Assembly (NCBI RefSeq): GCF_011397635.1
Contig: NC_064761.1
Location: 42,558,143-42,622,142, forward strand
Length of the DNA: 64,000 nucleotides
Reading direction: 5' to 3'
DNA from: Epinephelus fuscoguttatus
Taxonomy: Eukaryota > Chordata > Actinopteri > Perciformes > Serranidae
This document shows positions 37,672 to 50,014 of this stretch, piece by piece; positions within the stretch are counted from its first letter, which is position 1; every line of letters begins with the position of its first letter. Below the pieces are notes generated by a model. The model ran no database searches. It was given only the letters and a program-made list of their open reading frames with translations, and was not told the origin of the DNA. The translations under genes and the position numbers were made by a program.

Positions 37672-38940
37672 TGATTTAGTGGCATCTAGCAGTGAGGATT
37701 GCAGATTGCAACCAGCTGAAACTTCTCCTGGTTAGAATTCCTTCAGCGTGAGGTTTTTAGCAAGAGCTGGATTATCTGCAGAGGTCTCGTCCTCTTTAAA
37801 ATAAACAGACCAGGTGATTAAATCCAGTACACTGAAAAAAGCAGTTTCACGTTACAAATCTCTCTTAAGCCTAGTTCACATCACACAATTTTCACCGCCA
37901 TTTTGACGTCGCAGAAGATCTTGAGAGCCACCTTGGGTCAGAGGTGAGTTGGCAGATAGTCTGCCACGACGAGTCCTCATGTGTGAACAAGCCTACGAGC
38001 AAGTGGCCCCCTCGTCTGATGTGTCGTCTCCAAGTTTGGTGACGTCACCACATTATCTGGGGCTCTGTCGGCGAGGGCTCGGTGGAGAAGTCTTGTGGTG
38101 TGCGCACACAGGTCGTAACGCAGTTGGCGAGACTTCCGAAGACAGAAACACGTCGGTGTACGTTATGAACACTCAAAAGATTACGATAGTCTCTGTGACG
38201 CAAAATCAGGGTGAAAATCGTGTAATGTGAACTAGGCTTTACGCTGTTTCGCTCATCAGAGACAGGCTGCTAGCTCAGTACCTGCTAACGTGTGCTCACT
38301 TTTTGTCTGATCCAGGCATTTTGGAAGTTTTTAGCAGGAGCAGAATCCGCAGAGGCCTCTTCCTCTTCCTCTCCAAAACAAACAGAGACGGTGATTCAAA
38401 CTGGTATAAACATAGAGAAAGGCAGTTTCGTGTTACAAATCCGTGCTTCTTAGACACTGTTCGGCATGTTGTAGATAGGCTGCTCGCCCAGCTGCTAACC
38501 TGCTAATGTGTGCTCCCATTTTTCTCTGATAATTTAAGATCCAGAACTTCAGGTGGTTTTAACCAGGAGCCAAATTATCTGCAGAGGTCTCTTCCTCTCC
38601 AAAAAGAATGGACCGGGTGATTTCAACCAGTCAAAACAAGGAATAAAGCAGTTTCAAGTTAGAATACCAGTGTTCCCAGTAATGCTGCTCATTACAGCAG
38701 GGCTTCTAACTACAATGCAAATGTCTCTTTCTAGAGCCAGTGTGTGGTTTGTCCGTTCTGGGCATTAGAAACATGGAGACACAACATGGTGATCTCCATA
38801 GATGGGAGCCTGCTACATATAAACGGCTCATTCTAAGGTACCAAAAACACAACCATTCTTATTTTCAGGTGATTATCCACTAAAGAAAACACACTTAATA
38901 TATTATTTTCAGTTTCAGCCAATATATCCCCCTAAAGATA
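37672..38940. mobile_element. Large relative of the 13957-14331 MITE with internal tandem units
   Basis: Starts GGCATCTAGCAGTGAGG and ends with GCCAGTGTGTGGTTTGTCC, TTCTTATTTTCAGGTGATTA and CAATATATCCCCCTAAA, all paralleling 13957-14331. Between are three tandem units of about 200-230 bp, each with TTTTTAGCAAGAGC-like, CTGCAGAGGTCTC-like and GCAGTTTCACGTTACAAATC-like blocks (near 37754, 38328, 38557). The first unit is broken by the MITE at 37868-38238. Confidence 0.7.
37868..38238. mobile_element. PIF/Harbinger-like MITE nested in 37672-38940
   Basis: AGCCTAGTTCACATCACAC and inverse of AGCCTAGTTCACATTACAC as ends, flanked by TTA (37865-37867, 38239-38241). No transposase. Confidence 0.8.
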
Positions 38941-39885
38941 TTAAAGTTCTCTTTAACTCGAGACAAAATCCCCACTTAACACCACAGATATAAGACCCCA
39001 ATTCTTTGCTACACATGGTTTAATATCCTGGAAAGCATATTCCGCTCTCATGTTATAATGTAGCTTGCAGGCTTCACCCCACCAGGAACTAGTGAGTTTT
39101 CTGGGTTACTGCTTTCAATAAGTACGCTTATAAAACTTTCTGTGTTAATGGGGCTTTAAGCCAGCATATGCTACACATGGGGAGTAATAAGTCTCTATGT
39201 GTGCGTTAAAGAAGTTTGGAGGTTTGTGTCAAAGTGTGTGTGTGTGTGTGAGTTAATGTCTCCTCTGTCTCAGTATAATGAGCTCCCCTGGGCCTCCCTC
39301 ACCTTCCACCCCTCCCTCCCTTCGCCTGCTTTTCCCTAAACTTGGCCCTATTAACCCCTCGCTTCCCCCTGTATGTTTATTTAAGTAGGGGATGGTGGAG
39401 AGGAAAGGTGAGTCGACCGCCTGTACACATGTTTATTTATACATAGGTAGGGCAAAGGAATTGAGGAGGAGGACATGGGGGGTGAGAACGGGTTGGTGTG
39501 ACTATGTTTTTCATGTTTGGGATCCGACATACGGCCACATTTGTCTGCTGGGAATGAAGAGAGAAAGAGACAACAGCTTAGATGTCGGGTCAGTGGCTTC
39601 ACACCTTGGACTGACCCAGTGGCCATGATGCAGAGGTCAACTCTATCGCTAACATGCTGAACATGAAGCCACTGAGTGTGGCGGCTCATCACCTCCAGTC
39701 TGACCTGAAACCTTAGAGGATCAAGGGTCAGGAGCTGCCCTTTACCAGAGTCTGTGTGGGTGTGGGTGTATCCCACCTGAGGGTGCAGCTGAAAACAAAC
39801 TTTGTCACGTGACCAAACTTTTGTCAGCATACACACTTTGCAAACTAACCTATACATGTGTATGCTCAGAGGAAGTTCATCATTC
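38941..39885. other. Intergenic, no gene seen
   Basis: Short (TG)n near 39233-39251. The 191-codon minus-strand frame ending at 39381 begins in the SINE and continues through unique sequence; no domain. Confidence 0.4.
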
Positions 39886-39889
39886 TCAC

Positions 39890-40048
39890 TGCGACTCAAT
39901 GACCATTTACACGCACTCATGCACCAGTGAACCATCAGGAGCAATTTGGGGTTCATGCCTTGACATGCGGACTGGAGGAGCCAAGGATTGAGCCAACGAT
40001 CTTCAGACTAGTGGATGACCCACTCTACCTCCTGAGCCACAACCGCCC
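39890..40048 (-). mobile_element. tRNA-derived SINE (5' head and part of body)
   Basis: On the minus strand, GGGCGGTTGTGGCTCAGGAG begins an A-box-like GGTAGAGTGGG, with a degenerate B-box (TTGGCTCAATCC) at 39985-39996. The body (CTCCTGATGG, GCATGAGTGCGTGTAAATGG) is that of a common teleost SINE. The 3' part is decayed. No functional tRNA fold is claimed. Confidence 0.65.
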
Positions 40049-40444
40049 AAGCAAAACTACCGCCACTGATTTTACTGATTAGATCTGAGAAAGTTTTTAA
40101 ACCACTAATCACATTTCATGTTTTAAAGGAATAGGAAGGAATCATTTTGGGAAATAAACACTTTCTTTCTCGCTCCGCAACAGCTGCTGGCTATAGTTAC
40201 ATATTTTTAAATACAGTCTAGGCTTTGTGCGATATGATGGGATTACTGTTTATGGCCACAATAACAGAATGATATTCAATACTATAACACCTGTTTTAAA
40301 TTTTGCACCATACAAATTCTGTACATTCAATCTCCTTCTCTTTTTTCTTGCTTTATTTATGTGTCACCACATTATTGTAGCACATCAAAAATGTTGCACA
40401 ACGCAAACATATGTCTTACTCTGTTTATAATTACCCAAGCAATC

Positions 40445-41290
40445 CTAACTCCAGCAGGAAGGAAAAATTAAACAACAAACATTGGTCCACAGGGGGTGCC
40501 ACAGCGATCGGTCGCATTTTAGCCATTTTGAAGTATTTTTCTGTTGTTATAGCGCCACCCAGTTGCCAATTAGAGTTAAATTTCTCCAGTCACCTTGAGG
40601 CGTCCTGTTCTACATATCTACCAAGTTTAGTAAAAATCCATATGGCGGTTAGGCCTAGACAAGAAATGAGCTCTCTAGCGCCCCCCTTTTGTTTGATGGG
40701 GTCAATAATGGAGGGGTCCCCTCAGATTATGTGTGGTCATATGCCTACAAAGTTGCGTGGTGATGGGTGAAACCCTTGAGATGTTCTACACCTTTATGTG
40801 ATGAGCCACGCCCTCCGCAATATTCATTGCCTTATAGAAGCTCAGTTTTAGGAAGTTTTCCAACTTTTGCCAAGAGGGAACTTTAGATATTGCTCCCTAG
40901 ATTATGTTCACCCAGTTTCATGCAGATCGCTCAAACTTCCTAGGAAGAGATCCATTTGAAGTGTTTTTCAAAAAATTCAAAATGGCGGAAAATCCATATA
41001 AGCAGAAGTTATGGGTTCTTGAGGCAAATGTGTTCCTCATGAGGAGAGGCATCTCTGTGCAAAGTTTCATGTCTCTACCACATACGGGGCATGAGATATG
41101 CCCATTCAAAGTTTGACATTTCAATGGGTTGCTATAGCGCCCCCCTTTGGCCAATTGATGTAATATTGCTTCATTGGCATCCTCCCATGACCCTCTACCA
41201 CTGTGCCAAATTTCACATGGATTGACCAAGTCAGTGAGGAGAAAAACGTGGAACAGACACACACACACACAGAGTTTTCGTCACTAAAGA
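40445..41290. repeat. Interspersed repeat with TAGCGCCACC/TAGCGCCCCC motifs
   Basis: Repeated blocks such as TATAGCGCCACCCAG, CAAGTTTAGTAAAAATCCAT, GTGCCAAATTTCACATGGAT and the final ACAGACACACACACAC are typical of a known high-copy fish repeat. The 119- and 116-codon frames are artefacts. Confidence 0.6.
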
Positions 41291-41299
41291 TGGAAAAAC

Positions 41300-43585
41300 C
41301 ACAAATCTCCACTCCCATCTTCAAACTCAGCATCCAACAGACGACACAAGTCTGTCACTGACTCCATTCGCAGAGAGCAGCCAGACCAAAACTCCACCAA
41401 CCCTCAATCACTGGGGCTGTTGAAAGGCTACAAAATATAGATGTGATCTGTACAAGAGCAGTTAAATCTGTTTATAATTAAAAATAATCTCACCATCTGA
41501 TTGATCTGATTTATTGATCTCAGCATGCCGTTGTGTGAAACAGCTCTCACTGCCTTTAAATTGTTGTCACTTTATGGCCACTTATGGTTATTGCAACATA
41601 TGCATCCCCAGTACATAGATATTTATACTTATGTGTCCCTCAGTCCGGCTTGTTTTTGGACAATAATTTCATATATCCTTATACTGCAGTCAGGAGAGTG
41701 GTGTCAATCTTCTCATCTAACTCTTGGCAAGGAAACAGATTATTTCCAAAAACACTGAAATATTGCTTTAATTTATAATCTCACAAAAGAAAAGCTTATA
41801 AACAACACTTTCTCTCCAAAGAGGTGGCACAGGGAGAGAAACATTTTTAACACCATTGCTCCAGGGTTGCAACTGGGTGAGAGTCGCCTCGCATATCAGC
41901 TTATCTGTAGCACGGAATAACAAACTGAAAGTCAAACATTTGCTGTTTGATCTCAGATTATGGACAAACTAACCTGATCCAAGCACAGCGAGCGCAAGAA
42001 TGGTGCAAAAATGTGACTTGTTTGAGTAACCCTGGATATTTATGTCTCTCTCAAAGGCCTCGGTCGTATTAACTCTTGTAGCAGTACAGTATTTGTGTAA
42101 GGGTGTTTGGGACAGTAGTGATGCGGTCACAAGAAGGGATAAAGTGATTAGGCCCGAAGCTCAGTCCAGGACATTCTTTGGCTGTCTGTGTTACTACTGG
42201 TTTAAAAAGAGTATCACAAATCTAAATGTCGCAGATATCCCACAGGGTTTCACATGTTTTCTTAAAACTGATAAAAAATAATTGCAGCTATAATTCCTGT
42301 GTTTCCTGTTTCTGTGCTGGAATTTAGCCACTGAAGAGACAGAGACTGTAGCTGTACGTGTGAAGTGGGTTGCATCAGGTAGGTTACTGGCTGTCTGACA
42401 GCTTTTTTGGTGGGAAATTTTTTTTAGCAGCCTAATTTAGGCCCAGTTTGAGGTAGAGCAGGGGAGGGCTCAGGCCTCGGAATAGGAGCGTGGTCTCGAC
42501 AGGGATTTCCCCGACTCTCTCTGTCTGTCCTGTTATCACTTGACTTTATCCCTACCTCCCTGCTGCGAGATAGTGGGTGCCATTTAGGCCTCTTAAAGCA
42601 GGATTAGTGCCATGCTTCCAACTCAAGGCACCTGATCTCAGCCCAGCCGTCTCGCGATGATGACGTCGCAGACATGCTGTCAAGGGATTTGACGCAAAAA
42701 CATGTGCAAACAGGGCAGAAGAGTCTCTTCCCTTCACTCTGTATTTTGAAAAACAATGCTGCCAGTGGATTACCGTGCGAAAGGGCAAGCTATTTTGGAA
42801 GCGACAATCTGATCTCAGTGATACTGGGAGAGGGAGCGGGAAAAGAGAAGAGAAATAAACAGAAGTAGAAAGAGAAACAGAAAGAGAAAGACAGGTTGAC
42901 ATCCACCTATGAAAATGTAGGCAGAGACAGACGGCAAAGGTGAGACAGGGCGACGCCAGTAGGAAATAGAACGAGGTGGATGGAGGTGAAAGGCAGACAG
43001 AAAAATCCCACGTCTTTTCAAGTGTTGCCCAGCGTTGGTTAAGTCTCAGAGCTGCTGCCAGGGCACAGCTCTCAGTGCCACTCCAGCACAGTGAGCCTTT
43101 GTAACTCTGGTTCTCAGAGGAGCTCAGGGCCGCTCCAGCTGGCCTGTACCCAGCCAGGTTTTCTCATGTCAGGGCACTGACAATCAGGCACGGTGGGGTA
43201 TAGTGGATATGGGGAATTTTTTTTTTTTACTTTCCAAAATAGCAACTAAAATCTACTTGATACCACTCACAGAACACACTGGGCAAAAGCTGCACATCAC
43301 AGATCCAACATTTTAACAGCAAACAGAGCCCTTTTTAAATAGAGGTCTTTGTTTTATTGCATTCACTGCGGTTACTACTCTGCTGGGAACTCTAAATACA
43401 GCAGAAACAATACCTATACTGTACCACATTGAATAGTGTTATATACCAATACTACCAAAGGCTTATGTTTGGCAGCTCAAAGTGCTTCACATTATAACAT
43501 AGAAAGTAACAAGCTAATCACAAGTCCACTCATTACTGTGATTGAAATACTTGCAATTCATTTTCTGAAAACTATTATTCTGCCT
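41300..43585. other. Intergenic; 42430-42680 may be a regulatory element
   Basis: No coding exon. 42430-42680 is GC-balanced and free of obvious repeats (CCATTTAGGCCTCTTAAAGC, GATGATGACGTCGCAG with a TGACGTCG CRE-like word near 42660). The rest is AT-rich with GA-rich tracts at 42830-42900. Confidence 0.35.
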
Positions 43586-43589
43586 CCAC

Positions 43590-44960
43590 TTAAAGGGTAA
43601 CTTCAGTATTTTTAAACCTGGAGCCTATTTTCCCATGTTTTTGTGTCTAAGTGACTGATGGGAGCAACAGCTTTTGAAGCTGGTCCAGTATTGAGCGTGC
43701 CTGCACTAGTAAAACAGGCTGTAATGTAACCACAGGTTTCCACCGTTAGTGTCGTCCAAAAAAAGTGCTTGTTTTTGCCACTGAGAGGTTCAGATTATTA
43801 TTAAGTATCTGACAGCCTTTTGGAAAGGATCCCTACAGAGATAACCTTTCTGTCAAAGTGTAAGATTCTTTTTAACCAGAAACAGTCCTGAAATCGTTAC
43901 TGCTAAACCAACCAGACGCCGTTTAAATAAGCAATTATTTAAATGGTGTGTATAGAGGCAGCATATCTTCACATCTAACTGGGTGAACTAAGGGTTTATT
44001 TCAACCAAACCAGAGTTGGTGATTGTTGGAACAGTGGACGGACAAAGCAAGAAGGGTTTTGTGAGTTTTATTTTGTTTCTGTTGAATCTGAATAAAGTGT
44101 GTTTTGTGATGATAAAATTACTGTTTATTCATATGTGAAGAAATGGGCATAGATATAAAAAAGGCCCCACCACCTCTCCTACATAGGTGCAAAACATGCA
44201 GACTTTGTGGTGTTTCTTTTTTTTTTTTATCATTTTGCATGTCTTTGTAGTCTTTATGCATTGTTTTGTGGTTTTGTGTTTCTTTTTCTGTGTCTCTTTG
44301 CAGTTCCTCTGCAGTCATTGTGAGTCTCTTCCTGGTTGATATGTGTTAATTTCTCAACTCGGGACTCTCTGAACAAGCAATTGCTAGGTTCTCCAATTAT
44401 CTTAGTGACAGATCCCAGTGCATTAAGAGTGAAGATCTATGCTTAGATACTGTAACTGTTTCCAAGGGTGTACCACAGGGCTCTGTATTAGGTCCACTTT
44501 TATTTACTATTTATATAAATAATCTGGGTCAAAGTGTGTCAGAACCAGGCGCAAATTTTCATTTTTATGCTGATGACACAGTGATTTGTTGTGCGTCAAC
44601 TCTTGTACAGGCCATTGAATCTTTGCAAAATGTATTTAATGTGGTTCACCATACCTTACTTGAGTTGAAAGTTGTTCTCAACGCAGACAACTCATGCTGT
44701 TCACCAATGCCAGAAATGGGCCACTAAATGTTCCCATTCAGTAATCCATCCATGGGTTTGGCGATAGTGATTTTGGGGCTGTTTCTGGTCAAACACAAAT
44801 GATCTTACTCTTTAATGAAAGGTCTATGCTATGTCTGTAGTGATCCTTTCCAACTTGAGCCTGTCAGTGGCAAAAACAAGCACTTTTAGCAGCGGTAAAT
44901 TGATGGTGTCAAATGCCCCAAGTGGTTACATTGCAGCCTGTTTTGCTTTACTTTACTGTT
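43590..44960. mobile_element. Palindromic MITE interrupted by a LINE fragment
   Basis: Left arm at about 43600-43890 and right arm at 44760-44960 are inverted copies (AACAGGCTGTAATGTAACCAC and its inverse; AAGTGCTTGTTTTTGCCACTGA and its inverse; CCAGAAACAG and its inverse). The outer right end was not found. The RT fragment lies between the arms. Confidence 0.65.
44350..44727 (+). mobile_element. LINE reverse transcriptase fragment
   Basis: One open frame of about 125 codons from LNSGLSEQAIARFSNYLSDRS through KGVPQGSVLGPLLFTIYIN and FHFYADDTVI to a stop at the end. These are RT blocks 4-5 with the catalytic YADD. Upstream in-frame TAA and missing N- and C-terminal domains show a dead fragment. 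Clade (Jockey/CR1/Rex type) not fixed. Confidence 0.8.
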
Positions 44961-44999
44961 TTGGTTCATGCAGATTGAAATGATGATGAGCCAAACTGT

Positions 45000-47550
45000 A
45001 ACCGCCTGGTGAAAGCTTTGGAGAACATCCCTGACCTAAGGAAGAATTACTTGTTAGGTGCTGGCTCTGAAAGATCTGGTGACTGTGAAGGCTGAAGCAA
45101 ATGATTCCCATCATTTTCACACTCATCAAACCAGTCAGAGACGACTCGAGACCTGTATGGAAGCATCTGCTCTCGTTTTTCTTGCTCAGTCATTCAGGTT
45201 TTCCTTCCATTTGTCACCTCTTTGCAGCTCATGGCCGACTGGAGAAAGCAGAGCTGTCCTAAAGTCTGAGATGACCCCGTCAAAAGCATCATTCATCACT
45301 CAGTAATAGGCAGTCTGTCTGTTTTGTCAGAGTTAAGAGGTGAAAATAAATCACAGCTTAAAAACAGGGAGGCAACAGGAGGTTTAGCAACAACCTTCAG
45401 CTCCTCCTCCTGTCCTTCCACTCTTTCTGCACAGATGAACAGATAAGAGCAGACAATACACTTCTTTGAATGCAGACGAGGAGGAGAGGAGCTTGACTGA
45501 TGAGCACGCTGCTCACACGCACACACACGCACACACACATACACACACTATCAGGCACTTCGAGAGGCTTGTGACAGGCACATCTCCATGAGTGTGTTAT
45601 CATCTCTCTTTATGAGTCTCTGACAGGAAGCAGGGCTGCACTCTAAAATTACATGTCTCTGTGTCCGCAACCCCGTCTGCTAAACAGCACAGTCTTAAGC
45701 GTCCTCCTGCAAAACAAAGCCTTTTACATTTTATGGTCAAAGGAACAAGTTATTGCAGGTACACGAACGCAGGGGCTTGTCCTCGGCGATGAAATGTTTG
45801 TGATGGAGGAGTGTGTATAAAACAAGCAGGCAGCTGAAAGGGCACTTTGCCACTTGGCACACGGCCATTTTCCATTTAACATCCCCTCCTTTCTCCTCCA
45901 TTTCACCCTGCGTGCATCAACCTGGAGTTATTTCCACCTTGCTCCTCTCTTTCTTTGGAATGCACACTTTAAGATTTTACGACACACCAATCCATCATAC
46001 AGGAGTGTGTTTGGGCATGGAGGTACCCTCATGTTAGTGTGTGGCCAGATTTTTTAGGATCAAGAGAGCTTCTTTGTTTTGGTGATCAGATTGTCATCAG
46101 AAGGGGAATGAGGACAGATGTGAAGGAGGAACGAGCAGTGGGAAAGATTACCGGGGCAGCTGCAGGCGGAGCAGCTACTCTTACAATAGTTCGGCAGGAG
46201 TTCACATTTCAGCTTTGTACCACCCTTCTTTTCAGCTCCTCTCGGTTGTGCTTTTCTCTGCCTGCCTTTATCTGCATGAACGCTGTCGAATCAAGTATTT
46301 TTAACCATCTTTTCTCCTCCACTTGAATTCGTGCCTGTCTCCCTCCATCTCCCTCCTACATATCCCCGTTTTGCCATTTGCCAAAACCACAACACACACT
46401 TGAAGCGGGCCTGCAGTCAGTTTCTGAAGGTCAGGTTTGATGTGACAGCACGTGGGAGGGGGGAGAGTGGGAAGAGAGGGGGAACTGTTTAAGCTGCCCA
46501 CGATCCACGGGTCCTCCACAGCGTCATGATAAAAGAGAGACAGAGAGAGTTGGAGCGAGGCCATGTGGTGAGTTGAGACACTATTATCATGATGTAAACA
46601 TGAGCACAGGCCCCACAGATGTGGTTACCTGACGCAGAGATAAACGATCACTTTTCTCAATCTCGCAGCCAACATTTGCGTCAGTGTGTGTTTCACTTTG
46701 CACTCACGCACGTGTGTCAAGCCTGCCGATAGATGGATGTAACTTTGATGCTCATCTATGACACAGACTCTGACAACAGATCAAAGACTCAAGAGTTTAT
46801 CTAAGATTGTACTCACTCTGACGCATCAGCAGAGTTTCAGTACTTGTAGAGTTGCATTTGATTAAGGAGGGGCTAATCTTCCAGTTGGGTGCCACAGCAG
46901 ATGAGATGACATAAGTAAGAGAATGCCAGTCAAACCTCAAACAAAGGAAAACAATAAATGTTTAATAACAGAGAGCACACTCGACAACTGAAATACAGAG
47001 GTTTGAACAAATAATACTATGTGCTGTTGGAAGAGTTCTGGTCACGGCCCTGTGTGCATCCAGAAGCTGTTTAAAGCTTTCAGAGACAACAAAGCGAACT
47101 TGCAGTGGTCTATGCAATGACAGCGCGTCATGACTGTACGACATCATTTGTCCACTGAATCCACTGCACTTGGTCACATTTACCTTTGATGGATACATCA
47201 ACTTTTCCACTGCAGCCAAACATAAAAACCCTTTTGCGATATTTCCAGAGTTTTAAAAAACTTTTGGCGTTTACACGCAGGTATTTTCATGCCTTCACAC
47301 ATGGAGGAACTATGTTTTCAGGTTGTCCTGTTGTTTTTTGTAAAGGCCTGTTCATTTGGGAAAAGTTTGTTTGGGGATTTTTGTTTTCATTTTAACGCGA
47401 CAGTTAAGACCATCAGTTTATAGCGTCATCCTGCAAGTCAATCAAGTCTTAAACCTGAAGCACCTGGATCATCAAACAGTGAGAACAATTAAACCAAAGA
47501 CAGTGACTTGATCATATCTCCTGTTATGGTGTCTGTTGGCGGCTATTTTT
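45000..47550. other. Intergenic, no gene seen
   Basis: CA-rich tract near 45520-45548. Frames at 45058-46326 and 46301-46564 have no domain. No terminal repeats recognised. Confidence 0.4.
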
Positions 47551-47559
47551 GAACTCACT

Positions 47560-47960
47560 GTATTTGGGAGCCGCAATATCATTGATCAGAATTTGGTGGT
47601 CAAAGGTCAAAGGTCACTGTGAACTTGCATCTGTCTCATTCTTGTGAAGAAGGCCTTCAGAAAGTTTCCTCAAATTTGGTCCAAATGTAGAATTTAGTGG
47701 TGGAAGGTCAAAGGTCAAGGCCATTGTGACCTTACAAAACATATTTTTGGTCATAACTCAAGATTTCATTTGCTAATTCTGACAAAATTTTACACAAATG
47801 TCTAATAAAATTAAGTGATACAATTTTGTAAACCTAAAGGTCAAAGGTCAACTTCACTGTGACATCATAATTTTCTGGAAAAACACTTTTCTGGCCATTA
47901 TTCAGCATCATATCTCAAGACATTTGGTCAGATATGGATTTAGTGACACTAATCTTGAGT
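47560..47960. repeat. Interspersed repeat bearing AGGTCA direct repeats
   Basis: Contains clusters of AGGTCA spaced by one base (DR1) at 47597-47616 (three half-sites), 47705-47717 and 47838-47850, each inside a recurring context (TTGTGACCTT, GTCACTGTGA). It reads as decayed tandem units of a known fish repeat. Confidence 0.65.
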
Positions 47961-48439
47961 GTCCACCTTGAAACTTTGCTGATTATATAGATCTCCTGTG
48001 CTGCCGTGGGGCGATGTGTTTGAAGCATCCATGTTTTCACAGACATTGGATGTAAACTGTGAGAAACTTGACTGGTTCATGGAGACGTACAACCTCAAAG
48101 TGGTAATTCTAGTTTATGTGCAAATTGAAAATGCGCATAAGTAGAGGTGGATGGAAAAGCACCTGTGGTGTGTCTCAAATCACATAATTCCGTTAGCACA
48201 CTTCTATGTAGTATACTGTGTGCACTATGTACTTACGGTATTGGCGTAGTGCGCAAATTTCGACAGGGTAGTGTTGTCTCAAAACAAACATGGCCGTTGT
48301 GCACTCACCAGAAATGACGATCGCAAATTAGCTAGTTAGCAAACTAGCATTAGCATTCGTGTTATCGTTCATGGTACCAAATCATTACAGACTGCTAATT
48401 TAATGTAGAAAAAGTTGAGTCTGCACACTAGATACAGCT

Positions 48440-48640
48440 CCAAAGATTTAATGTGAATATCACCACATGTGATGTTTCGGGCACAGGCCCTTCATCAGAC
48501 GTGAAACTGGTACAGAGACACGCCTGCTTAAATCAATGTCAGGGATTACCTGACAGGTCATGTGATGTGGTAAACAAAAGAATAATAAAAAATACATATA
48601 CATACATATATGATCATATCTAATCACCAAAGTACAATAC
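48440..48640 (-). mobile_element. Penelope-like retroelement terminal remnant
   Basis: The minus strand carries CTGATGAAGGGCCTGTGCCC and GAAAC with the context CACATGTGGTGATATTCACA, the signature of Penelope/Poseidon-type terminal repeats. No Penelope reverse transcriptase frame is seen nearby; boundaries are approximate. Confidence 0.55.
48466..48503 (-). ncRNA. Decayed hammerhead ribozyme motif
   Basis: In order on the minus strand: CACGT (stem I, 48503-48499), core CTGATGA, stem II GGGC-CTGT-GCCC with one extra A before it, core GAAA, then CATC (a stem III of zero loop length where CGTC would pair) and ACATG (stem I partner, one A-C mismatch). Both departures from pairing are what loss of CpG gives. 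Type I hammerheads with minimal stem III are known from Penelope-like elements. Cleavage activity is doubtful. Confidence 0.5.
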
Positions 48641-48649
48641 AAATCATCG

Positions 48650-49962
48650 TCAATAATGCTAATAATCAATACACATCAATTCACATCAATACATAATAAT
48701 GATACTCACAATCAGCATGTGAAAAAGTAAGATCGAAACAACTTGATGATCACATGACAAAGAACATCAGGTGTAAACCGTCATACTGTGATGTAATATC
48801 AAGAAGAAAAAATAAAGAAGAAGAAATACCTGAAAGAAGAGGCACCTCTGCTACTCTAAAAAGTAGTGATATAGAAGATCAAGACATTTCAAAGTGTCCA
48901 CAGCTATATACAAGTAGAGAAAATATTAAATAAATATAAAATAAAATAAATATATTGTTAATATTATTATGTGAATGCACTCAAAATATTAAGTGTTAGT
49001 ACAGATGTATGCGATTTGAGACAATGCACCTGTGTCCTCTTTGTCTCAGACAGACCTGATGTTTTCATCTGGTGCTACTTTTTGTCTCTTCTGTGACAAG
49101 TTATAAATGTCATGATTAAATCACTGTCTCTTTCCATTGCACATTGTTGCATTTCGTTTTTACCGATGCACCAACTTTTCCACCTCAGCAAAGAGTAAAA
49201 ACTTTTTTGTGATATTTCAACCTTTGTTTTTTTTTTAAATTTCATTATTTCCACCCAGCTTTTTTTGTCCGCAAACATAAAAACAGGTGGATGGAAACAC
49301 ACTTAATGGAAAGACAGAAACACGCTCCAGAGCGAAGTGATTATTGCCTATCCCGGGGCGTCCTAATCTTTTTCTGATGAGTTCTGCTTTCAGTCAGAGG
49401 CTGAGCTGAGCACAAAGACAGAAACACTGCCTCACACACAGTTGCTAGCTAGCTTACTTCTCACGTATATACAGTTGGTACATTGGCTCTTTGGGGCAAA
49501 TAAACACAGACTGCACAAACTGTCCAGTGAAATTTGCGTGAAAGCAAAAATCTGCTTTGCTCTCTGTCTGAACACGACTTAGTAAGACATGTTGTGAGTG
49601 AGCCAATCAGATTTGTGACCTTAAAATCATTGTTTCCTGTGCATAATTTTATGTTGTTCAGTTAGAGGTTTTCTTTCCTAAACACTTATCCAAGGTTTTT
49701 CTTTTGCTTTTATTGTTATAATTTTCACGTCATATGTTATTTGTTTTTTTCCACTGTGAACTTTCTTAAACCTGGGCTTTCTAGCTGATCAGCTTTACCA
49801 AACTGACAACAACAAAAACTCACTTTAAACTCTGAGTGCAAAATCTCAGCCAGCGCACCGCCATATGTGTGTGGAGCATCTGTCTGTCTACAAAAGAGTC
49901 TCACAAAGGACGAGAAACCTCCATTTAGACACACACGCGCACACACACACACGCACACACAC

Positions 49963-50014
<52 letters not shown>

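Noticed and set aside
39381-39956. 191-codon minus-strand open frame
   Set aside because: Begins in the SINE body and runs into unique sequence without any domain.
39985-40048. Possible functional tRNA gene
   Set aside because: A and B boxes are degenerate and it is followed by SINE body, so it is a SINE head.
45296-45603. Overlapping minus-strand frames
   Set aside because: Caused by a CA-rich tract; no domain.
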